Shown piece after piece: positions 7,214-12,229 of a stretch of DNA of 12,229 nucleotides. Each line of letters starts with the position of its first letter. Positions within the stretch are counted from its first letter, which is position 1. The notes under the pieces are model-generated. The model ran no database searches and was not told where the DNA came from. It saw nothing but the letters and a program-made list of their open reading frames with translations. The stretch is from CAYOEJ01 sp964403015 (GTDB lineage Bacteria > Actinomycetota > Actinomycetes > Actinomycetales > Actinomycetaceae), in assembly GCA_964403015.1 (NCBI GenBank), contig CAYOEJ010000044.1, forward strand, positions 1 through 12,229. The letters are read 5' to 3'. A program made the translations under genes and the position numbers.

Positions 7214-7261
7214 GTGTCCTTCCGACCGCAGGTTCATAGAGCAGGCGGGCAGTTCGACTAA
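7214..7261 (+). CDS. Possible short upstream ORF 2 (leader peptide) before rpsL
   Basis: GTG at 7214 reads 15 codons (MSFRPQVHRAGGQFD) to TAA at 7259-7261. AGGGAGGA (7203-7210), the strongest Shine-Dalgarno-like sequence in the leader, precedes it with 4 nt between the GGAGG core and the GTG. The stop lies 24 nt before the rpsL start, close enough for reinitiation or coupling. The peptide resembles nothing I know. Evidence is limited to the ribosome-binding site and position. Confidence 0.35.
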   Translation: MSFRPQVHRAGGQFD

Positions 7262-7285
7262 TTGACATATCAAACAGGAGAAATA

Positions 7286-7660
7286 GTGCCAACTATTCAG
7301 CAGCTGGTCCGCAAGGGCCGCAGCAGCAAGGCGAGTTCATCCAACACGCCCGCGCTGAAGGCTAGCCCGCAGCGACGTGGCGTATGCACCCGCGTCTACA
7401 CCACCACACCGAAGAAGCCGAACTCGGCTCTTCGCAAGGTTGCCCGTGTTCGTTTGTCCTCAGGCATCGAGGTCACGGCATACATCCCCGGCGAAGGCCA
7501 CAACCTCCAGGAGCACTCGATCGTGCTCGTTCGTGGCGGTCGTGTGAAGGACCTTCCCGGCGTTCGCTACCACATCGTTCGTGGCGCTCTTGACACCCAG
7601 GGTGTGAAGAGCCGCGCACAGGGACGTTCCAAGTACGGTGCGAAGAAGGAGAAGAAGTAA
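7286..7660 (+). CDS. rpsL: 30S ribosomal protein S12
   Basis: Small-subunit protein at the decoding centre, 124 residues as in other actinobacteria. The GTG at 7286 is chosen over an upstream in-frame TTG at 7262: it gives the universal MPTIQQLVRKG N-terminus and has AGGAG at 7276-7280, 5 nt away. Conserved blocks are SPQRRGVCTRVYTTTPKKPNSALRK and IPGEGHNLQEHS, then VLVRGGRVKDLPGVRYH. K43, K88 and P91, the classical streptomycin-resistance positions, are wild type, and D89 of the RimO-modified loop is present. First gene of the str operon. Its stop TAA shares a base with the rpsG ATG (TAATG), so the two are translationally coupled. Confidence 0.98.
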   Translation: MPTIQQLVRKGRSSKASSSNTPALKASPQRRGVCTRVYTTTPKKPNSALRKVARVRLSSGIEVTAYIPGEGHNLQEHSIVLVRGGRVKDLPGVRYHIVRGALDTQGVKSRAQGRSKYGAKKEKK

Positions 7661-8130
7661 TGCCACGTAAGGGCCCCGCGCGCAAGCGCCCACTCGTCGC
7701 CGATCCGGTTCACGGTTCCCAGCTGGTTACCCAGCTCATCAACCGCGTTCTCGTTGATGGCAAGAAGTCCACTGCAGAGCGTATCGTGTACGGCGCACTC
7801 GACGCCGTCGGTGAGAAGACCGGTCAGGACGCCCTCACCGTTCTCAAGCGCGCTCTGGACAACATCCGTCCGCAGCTCGAGGTTCGTTCACGCCGCGTTG
7901 GTGGCGCAACCTACCAGGTGCCGGTTGAGGTCAAGCCCGGCCGCGCCAACACCCTCGCGCTTCGCTGGCTCGTTGACTATTCTCGTCAGCGCCGTGAGCA
8001 CACCATGCTCGAGCGTCTCCAGAACGAGATCATGGACGCCGCTAACGGCCTTGGTGCCGCAGTGAAGCGTCGCGAGGACATGCACCGCATGGCCGAAGCC
8101 AACCGAGCATTCGCGCACTACCGCTGGTAA
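7660..8130 (+). CDS. rpsG: 30S ribosomal protein S7
   Basis: Primary 16S rRNA-binding protein that nucleates assembly of the 30S head, 156 residues, the usual actinobacterial length. N-terminal MPRKGPARKRPLVADPVHGS carries the basic RNA-binding extension. The core includes LINRVLVDGKKSTAERIVYGALD and RRVGGATYQVPVEV, with the beta-hairpin region following; the protein ends RRREDMHRMAEANRAFAHYRW-like (actual KRREDMHRMAEANRAF, then AHYRW). AAGGAG at 7646-7651 inside the end of rpsL, 8 nt before the ATG, supports the overlapping start. A 49-nt gap separates it from fusA. In E. coli S7 represses the str mRNA; no matching site is evident here. Confidence 0.98.
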   Translation: MPRKGPARKRPLVADPVHGSQLVTQLINRVLVDGKKSTAERIVYGALDAVGEKTGQDALTVLKRALDNIRPQLEVRSRRVGGATYQVPVEVKPGRANTLALRWLVDYSRQRREHTMLERLQNEIMDAANGLGAAVKRREDMHRMAEANRAFAHYRW

Positions 8131-8179
8131 AACCAAGGTGGATTTAGTTATCTGCCTGTAAACGAAAAGAGAGCCTAGA

Positions 8180-10300
8180 GTGGCACACGAAGTGCTTACA
8201 GACCTTACAAAGGTCCGCAACATTGGAATCATGGCGCACATCGATGCGGGTAAGACCACCTGCACCGAGCGCATTCTGTTCTACACCGGCATTAACTACA
8301 AGCTTGGCGAGACCCACGACGGCGCATCGACGACCGACTGGATGGAGCAGGAGAAGGAACGCGGCATCACGATTACGTCCGCCGCTGTGACCTCCTTCTG
8401 GAAGGGCCACCAGATCAACATCATCGATACCCCGGGCCACGTTGACTTCACCGTTGAGGTGGAGCGTTCGCTCCGCGTCCTCGACGGCGCTGTCGCAGTG
8501 TTCGACGGTAAGGAAGGCGTTGAGCCGCAGTCTGAGACCGTTTGGCGTCAGGCTGACAAGTACAACGTTCCGCGTATCTGCTTCATCAACAAGATGGACA
8601 AGATGGGCGCTGACTTCTACTTCTCGATTAAGACCATCGAAGATCGCCTCCACGCGACTCCGCTGGTGATGGCGCTCCCGATCGGCTCTGAGGCCGAGCT
8701 GTCCGGCGTCATCGATCTTCTCGAGATGAAGGCAATTCGCTTCCCGGCAAAGGACGACCAGGGCAACCCGACATACGGTGCTCTCGTCGTTGAGGAAGAG
8801 ATTCCTGCCGACATGGTTGAGAAGGCCGAAGAGTTCCGCGCGCAGCTCGTTGAGCGCGTTGCTGAGAACGACGACGACCTGCTCGACAAGTACCTCGGTG
8901 GCGAGGATATCTCCATCGATGAGCTCAAGAAGGTTATTCGCCGTCTCACTATCAATGGCGACGCATTCCCGGTCTACTGTGGCTCGGCATACAAGAACAT
9001 CGGCATTCAGCCGATGCTCGACGCCGTCGTCGCATTCCTCCCGAACCCGATGGACATCGGCTCGGTCAAGGGCCACAGCCCCAACGATGAAGAGGAAGAG
9101 CTGACCCGTCAGCCATCCAAGGATGAGCCGTTCTCGGCACTTGCCTTCAAGATTGCCGTTCACCCTTTCTTCGGTCGTCTGACCTACGTCCGCGTTTACT
9201 CGGGCAACGTCGACTCCGGCGCTCAGGTCCTGAACGCGACCAAGGGCAAGAAGGAGCGCGTCGGTAAGATCTTCCAGATGCACTCGAACAAGGAGAACCC
9301 GGTTGAGAATGCGTCCGCGGGACACATCTACGCCGTCGTCGGTCTGAAGGACACCACCACTGGTGACACTCTTTGTGATCAGGCAGCTCCGATTTCGCTC
9401 GAGTCTATGACCTTCCCGGATCCCGTTATCCACGTGGCAATTGAGCCCAAGTCGAAGGCAGACCAGGAGAAGCTGGGTACCGCTATTCAGAAGCTTGCTG
9501 AAGAGGACCCGACCTTCTCCGTTCGTCTCGACGACGAGTCCGGCCAGACCGTCATTGGCGGTATGGGCGAGCTCCACCTCGACATTCTCGTTGACCGTAT
9601 GCGTCGCGAGTTCAAGGTTGAGGCTAACGTTGGTGCACCGATGGTTGCCTACCGCGAGACCATTCGCGGTACCGCCAAGTCCATCGATTACACCCACAAG
9701 AAGCAGACTGGTGGTTCCGGTCAGTTTGCAAAGGTTATCGTCACCTTCGAACCTCTTGAGGAAAACGAAGAGGGCAAGACCTACGAGTTCGTCGACGCCG
9801 TCACCGGCGGTCGTGTTCCGCGCGAGTACATTCCTTCGGTTGACCAGGGTATCCAGGCAGCCATGGAAAACGGTGTTCTCGCCGGCTACCCCATGGTGAA
9901 CGTGAAGGCCACCCTTGAGGATGGCGCTTACCACGACGTCGACTCCTCCGAAATGGCGTTCAAGATCGCCGGTCAGATGGTGTTCCGCGAGGGCGTTAAG
10001 CGCGCTCAGCCGGTCATCCTCGAGCCGGTTATGGACGTGGAGGTCCGTACTCCTGAGGAGTACATGGGAGATGTTATCGGCGATCTTAACTCTCGCCGCG
10101 GACAGATCTCGTCGATGGAAGACGCGACCGGTGTGAAAATCGTTCGCGCTAACGTTCCGCTTTCCGAAATGTTCGGATACGTTGGCGACCTGCGTTCAAA
10201 GACGCAGGGCCGCGCAGTGTACTCGATGCAGTTCGCGAAGTACCAGGAGGTTCCGAAGGCTGTAGCCGACGAAATCATCCAAAAGACCCGTGGCGAGTGA
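8180..10300 (+). CDS. fusA: Translation elongation factor G
   Basis: GTPase that drives translocation and, with RRF, ribosome recycling; 706 residues, family-typical. GTG at 8180 gives MAHEVLTDLTKVRNIGIMAHIDAGKTT, the usual EF-G N-terminus; the ribosome-binding site (GAGAG, 8168-8172) is weaker than those of its neighbours. G1 is AHIDAGKT (19-26), G2 lies in KERGITI, G3 is DTPGH (83-87) and G4 is NKMD (137-140). Domain IV contains HKKQTGGSGQFAKV and the tip histidine H585 in YHDVDSSEMAF, which enters the decoding site. The C-terminus, with GYVGDLRSKTQGRAVYSMQF, is complete. One oddity is Cys28 right after the P-loop, where EF-G normally has Thr. Third gene of the str operon. Confidence 0.98.
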   Translation: MAHEVLTDLTKVRNIGIMAHIDAGKTTCTERILFYTGINYKLGETHDGASTTDWMEQEKERGITITSAAVTSFWKGHQINIIDTPGHVDFTVEVERSLRVLDGAVAVFDGKEGVEPQSETVWRQADKYNVPRICFINKMDKMGADFYFSIKTIEDRLHATPLVMALPIGSEAELSGVIDLLEMKAIRFPAKDDQGNPTYGALVVEEEIPADMVEKAEEFRAQLVERVAENDDDLLDKYLGGEDISIDELKKVIRRLTINGDAFPVYCGSAYKNIGIQPMLDAVVAFLPNPMDIGSVKGHSPNDEEEELTRQPSKDEPFSALAFKIAVHPFFGRLTYVRVYSGNVDSGAQVLNATKGKKERVGKIFQMHSNKENPVENASAGHIYAVVGLKDTTTGDTLCDQAAPISLESMTFPDPVIHVAIEPKSKADQEKLGTAIQKLAEEDPTFSVRLDDESGQTVIGGMGELHLDILVDRMRREFKVEANVGAPMVAYRETIRGTAKSIDYTHKKQTGGSGQFAKVIVTFEPLEENEEGKTYEFVDAVTGGRVPREYIPSVDQGIQAAMENGVLAGYPMVNVKATLEDGAYHDVDSSEMAFKIAGQMVFREGVKRAQPVILEPVMDVEVRTPEEYMGDVIGDLNSRRGQISSMEDATGVKIVRANVPLSEMFGYVGDLRSKTQGRAVYSMQFAKYQEVPKAVADEIIQKTRGE

Positions 10301-10314
10301 GCCAACAGGTTCGA

Positions 10315-10344
10315 TTTACAACCAAGTCAATAGAACAGTAGGAT
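10315..10344 (+). promoter_or_regulatory. Predicted tuf-proximal promoter
   Basis: In the 124-nt fusA-tuf gap, TTTACA (10315-10320) and TAGGAT (10339-10344) are 18 nt apart. Initiation would fall near 10351, giving a leader of about 74 nt. A separate tuf promoter in this gap is known from other actinomycetes and fits the higher EF-Tu demand. Prediction from sequence only. Confidence 0.6.
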
Positions 10345-10357
10345 CTCTTTAGCCATG

Positions 10358-10380
10358 GATGGGGTGCTTTGCGCACCATC
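10358..10380 (+). other. Hairpin in the tuf 5' leader
   Basis: GAT, a two-G bulge, then GGTGC (10363-10367) pairs with GCACC followed by ATC (10373-10380) around a TTTGC loop. It would begin about 7 nt from the predicted 5' end of the tuf-only transcript. No T run follows, so it is more likely a 5'-end stabiliser or processing site than a terminator; that role is inference. Confidence 0.45.
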
Positions 10381-10424
10381 AAACAAGCTGAAAGACCAGT
10401 CAATCTAGTCCCAGGAGGGCACAA

Positions 10425-11615
10425 GTGGCCAAGGCCAAGTACGACAAGTCCAAGCCGCATATGAACATCGGCACGATCGGTCACGTCGACCACGGTAAGA
10501 CGACGACGACCGCTGCCATCACCAAGGTTCTCGCGGACAAGTACCCAGATCTCAACGAGTTCACCCCGTTCGACCAGGTCGACAACGCTCCAGAAGAGCG
10601 TCAGCGCGGAATTACCATCAACGTTTCCCACGTTGAGTACCAGACCGAGAAGCGTCACTACGCTCACGTTGACGCCCCGGGCCACGCCGACTACATCAAG
10701 AACATGATTACCGGTGCTGCTCAGATGGACGGCGCAATTCTCGTTGTTGCCGCCACCGACGGCCCGATGGCTCAGACCCGTGAGCACGTTCTCCTCGCCC
10801 GCCAGGTTGGCGTGCCGGACATCATCGTTGCACTCAACAAGTGCGACATGGTTGACGATGAGGAAATCATCGAGCTCGTGGAGATGGAAGTTCGTGAACT
10901 TCTTTCCTCGCAGGGCTACGACGGCGACGAAGCTCCCGTTGTTCAGATCTCCTCGCTCAAGGCTCTTGAGGGCGACGAGAAGTGGGTTGGCGCAATCGAA
11001 GAGCTCATGGAGCAGGTTGATAACTACTTCCCGGATCCCGAGCGCGACCTCGACAAGCCATTCCTCATGCCGATTGAGGACGTCTTCACCATCACCGGCC
11101 GCGGTACCGTTGTTACCGGCCGTGTTGAGCGTGGCATGCTGAACCTGAACGAGGAAGTTGACATCCTCGGCATCCGTGCACCGCAGAAGACCATCGTCAC
11201 CGGTATCGAGATGTTCCACAAGCAGATGGATCACGCCGATGCAGGCGAGAACTGTGGTCTGCTTCTTCGTGGCACCAAGCGCGAGGACGTTGAGCGCGGC
11301 CAGGTTATCGCCAAGCCGGGTTCGATTACCCCGCACACCAACTTTGAGGCTCAGGTTTACGTCCTGAAGAAGGAAGAAGGCGGCCGTCACAACCCGTTCT
11401 TCTCCAACTACCGCCCGCAGTTCTACTTCCGTACCACGGACGTTACCGGCGTCATCACCCTCCCCGAGGGCACCGAGATGGTTATGCCCGGTGACAACAC
11501 CGAGATGACCGTTGAGCTGATCCAGCCCATCGCCATGGAAGAGGGCCTCGGCTTCGCTATCCGCGAGGGTGGCCACACCGTTGGTTCAGGTAAGGTCACC
11601 AAGATCCTCGGCTAA
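10425..11615 (+). CDS. tuf: Translation elongation factor Tu
   Basis: GTPase that delivers aminoacyl-tRNA to the ribosomal A site; 396 residues, standard length. GTG at 10425 has AGGAGG (10413-10418) 6 nt upstream and gives MAKAKYDKSKPHMNIGTIG, the actinobacterial N-terminus. G1 is GHVDHGKT (19-26) with His20 preceding Val21, switch I is EERQRGITIN, G3 is DAPGH with the catalytic histidine, and G4 is NKCD. Domain 2 includes FTITGRGTVVTGRVERG. Domain 3 carries RPQFYFRTTDVTGVI and ends GHTVGSGKVTKILG. No truncation or unusual residue is seen. Last gene of the operon, with its own predicted promoter, and followed by a strong hairpin. Confidence 0.99.
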   Translation: MAKAKYDKSKPHMNIGTIGHVDHGKTTTTAAITKVLADKYPDLNEFTPFDQVDNAPEERQRGITINVSHVEYQTEKRHYAHVDAPGHADYIKNMITGAAQMDGAILVVAATDGPMAQTREHVLLARQVGVPDIIVALNKCDMVDDEEIIELVEMEVRELLSSQGYDGDEAPVVQISSLKALEGDEKWVGAIEELMEQVDNYFPDPERDLDKPFLMPIEDVFTITGRGTVVTGRVERGMLNLNEEVDILGIRAPQKTIVTGIEMFHKQMDHADAGENCGLLLRGTKREDVERGQVIAKPGSITPHTNFEAQVYVLKKEEGGRHNPFFSNYRPQFYFRTTDVTGVITLPEGTEMVMPGDNTEMTVELIQPIAMEEGLGFAIREGGHTVGSGKVTKILG

Positions 11616-11644
11616 TTCAAACGCCTAGATCTATCGATCTCATG

Positions 11645-11680
11645 AGTACGCCCCGGCTTTCGCCGGGGCGTACTTGTCTC
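11645..11680 (+). terminator. Intrinsic terminator after tuf
   Basis: GTACGCCCCGGC (11646-11657) pairs perfectly with GCCGGGGCGTAC (11662-11673) around a TTTC tetraloop, plus an A-T pair outside, giving 13 pairs. The tail TTGTCTC is a weak T tract, but the stem is very stable and sits 29 nt after the tuf stop. Confidence 0.8.
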
Positions 11681-12047
11681 AACGGGGAGCATGTCCCGAG
11701 AGGGGAGTGATTTCAAACAGGGGAGCATTGTCGGGCGCGACGGGCCGACATCGAAAGGAGGAATCTCGGGAAGTGCTGTGTCTGGGATTCCCCTGCGGCG
11801 CTGACGTACTGAAGAGGTACCCGAGGATGCTCGTCCGATCGGAACCGGGACTGCTTCGACAGCGAAGGAGCGATTGTGCTCTCGTGCAACGCGGAGGTGA
11901 TGCCGGTGCGGCTAGTGCGGACCATCTACCGCGACTGGGACTATGGGTCGGGCATAACCCCAAGGCTCCTCAGTTCATGGAACGTAAGCGGTGGGTTAGT
12001 GGCAGGTAGCCGAGTACGGTCCAGTTAATCCACCGGCCCGCAGACAA
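11675..12047 (+). other. Non-coding, hairpin-rich segment; possible structured RNA or group II intron remnant
   Basis: This stretch has open frames on both strands, but they are unrelated to known proteins as far as I can tell and are rich in Arg, Ser, Gly and Pro, as expected of shadow frames. One candidate, GTG at 11876 behind AAGGAG, reads 50 codons to TAA at 12026; I do not recognise it. Local stems include GGAATC/GATTCC (11760-11791), CTTCG-ACAG-CGAAG (11854-11867), GCCG-GTG-CGGC (11902-11912), a TGCGGACCAT/ATGGGTCGGGCA stem with bulges (11916-11954) and GTTC-ATG-GAAC (11973-11983). Phrases such as TACTGAA, GATCGGAACC, CCCCAAGGCTCC and CATGGAACGTAAGCGG recall the RNA part of bacterial group II introns, and AGCCG...TACGGT (12008-12020) recalls the two ends of domain V without its middle. 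No reverse transcriptase follows. The group II reading is a tentative recollection. Confidence 0.3.
11684..11737. repeat. Three GGGGAG direct repeats at 18-nt period
   Basis: GGGGAGCAT at 11684, GGGGAGTGA at 11702 and GGGGAGCAT at 11720 start exactly 18 nt apart, so the units are 11684-11701, 11702-11719 and 11720-11737. Outside the first six to nine bases the units differ. The array begins 10 nt after the tuf terminator stem. It may be an iteron-like protein site or part of the structured segment downstream. Confidence 0.5.
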
Positions 12048-12229
12048 CTAGCGGTAATCTTCGAGGGAGCGTTTGGCGAGGATGGGGAGAGCTGCAAGGC
12101 CCGCCAGCCCCGCCCATACCACCAGCATCGGTACCGAACCCGTCGCTGTTCCTAGGGCGCCACCGATAAGGGCTGAGATCGGCATGATCCCTAGCGTGAT
12201 GGTGCGCTGTGAAGCTGCGACCGATGCGA
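12048..12229 (-). CDS. C-terminal end of a membrane transporter, probably MFS (partial)
   Basis: Minus-strand frame open from the window edge (12229) to a TAG at 12050-12048, giving 59 residues; the start lies beyond the window. It reads ASVAASQRTITLGIMPIS, then two hydrophobic segments, approximately ITLGIMPISALIGGALG and VPMLVVWAGLAGLAALPIL, and ends in the charged tail AKRSLEDYR. A Gly-rich penultimate helix, a short turn and a final helix with a basic cytoplasmic tail are typical of the last two helices of major facilitator transporters, here resembling drug or siderophore exporters. Substrate cannot be told. The gene converges on tuf, and no obvious terminator hairpin lies between 12010 and 12047. 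Confidence 0.65.
   Translation of the reverse strand, partial: ASVAASQRTITLGIMPISALIGGALGTATGSVPMLVVWAGLAGLAALPILAKRSLEDYR

Larger units (their letters stand above)
6837..7285. other. Divergent intergenic region and str-operon leader
   Basis: About 450 nt with no long reading frame between the DUF952 gene and rpsL. In order it holds: the DUF952 promoter with dyad (6843-6880); the dyad GTATTT-GA-AAATAC (6896-6909); an isolated -10-like TAAAAT (6929-6934), followed by a 20-codon ATG frame at 6933-6995 behind AGGGGG, probably fortuitous; the hairpin GTGTGA/TCACAC (6990-7013); the small stem GTGG/CCAC (7020-7033); the perfect dyad AAAGAG-C-CTCTTT (7041-7053); the str promoter (7056-7085); and a leader of about 195 nt with hairpin ATCCAC/GTGGAT (7152-7169) and two possible short upstream ORFs. 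No tRNA or recognised riboswitch is evident. Confidence 0.7.

Noticed and set aside
7262..7285. Extended S12 start at the TTG at 7262
   Set aside because: The GTG at 7286 has the Shine-Dalgarno and yields the universal MPTIQQ N-terminus; the upstream codons include the ribosome-binding site itself.
7262..7290. TTGACA at 7262-7267 as a promoter -35
   Set aside because: No -10-like hexamer lies 16-19 nt downstream; the sequence there is the rpsL ribosome-binding site and start.
8144..9934. 596-codon minus-strand frame antisense to fusA
   Set aside because: Covers nearly all of an intact EF-G gene and extends into its upstream gap; composition is that of a shadow frame.
10307..10320. tRNA T-arm-like GGTTCGATT after fusA
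   Set aside because: No pairing partner for a T stem and no acceptor or anticodon arms around it; it is better explained by the tuf promoter region.
10275..11576. 433-codon minus-strand frame antisense to tuf
   Set aside because: Antisense shadow of EF-Tu, a well-known artefact in biased genes; it also crosses the fusA-tuf gap without any gene signal.
11679..11963. 94-codon minus-strand frame after tuf
   Set aside because: Low-complexity Ser/Pro/Arg product, no start context and no recognisable family; typical of a frame over structured non-coding DNA.
11674..12009. 111-codon plus-strand frame starting inside the tuf terminator
   Set aside because: The TTG start lies at the edge of the terminator stem with no ribosome-binding site, and the product is a Gly/Arg-rich string with no domain.

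Overview
The window is a housekeeping stretch of an actinobacterial chromosome: the 3' part of rpoB, complete rpoC, then the streptomycin (str) operon rpsL-rpsG-fusA-tuf. The RpoB, RpoC, S12, EF-G and EF-Tu sequences are close to their mycobacterial and other actinobacterial counterparts. The DNA is moderately GC-rich with GC-favouring third codon positions, and TTG and GTG starts are common in the core genes. From the protein sequences I would guess Actinomycetales (Actinomycetaceae or a near relative), with low confidence at family level.

Layout. Bases 1-2256 are rpoB, which enters the window inside the rifampicin-binding region. A 92-nt spacer with a strong hairpin follows, then rpoC (2349-6329) and an intrinsic terminator. 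A small gene on the opposite strand, 6474-6836, encodes a DUF952-family protein; it converges on rpoC and diverges from the str operon. Bases 6837-7285 have no long gene. They hold a probably leaderless promoter for the DUF952 gene, several dyads, a good sigma-70-type promoter for the str operon (7056-7085) and a leader of about 195 nt with two candidate short upstream ORFs. rpsL (7286-7660) and rpsG (7660-8130) overlap by one base; fusA (8180-10300) follows. tuf (10425-11615) appears to have its own promoter and a 5' UTR hairpin in the fusA-tuf gap, and it ends in a strong perfect hairpin. Bases 11675-12047 have no convincing protein gene; they carry an 18-nt-periodic triple repeat and a hairpin-rich segment that may be a remnant of a group II intron or another structured RNA. 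The window closes with the C-terminal end of a membrane transporter, probably MFS, on the minus strand.

Together the main genes supply the RNA polymerase catalytic core (beta and beta') and two small-subunit proteins and two GTPases of translation, all constitutive and highly expressed. Residues at the classical rifampicin (RpoB) and streptomycin (S12) resistance positions look wild type. I see no defence system, CRISPR array, tRNA, rRNA or intact mobile element. The unexplained material is in the two non-coding stretches, above all the str leader and the 11675-12047 segment.
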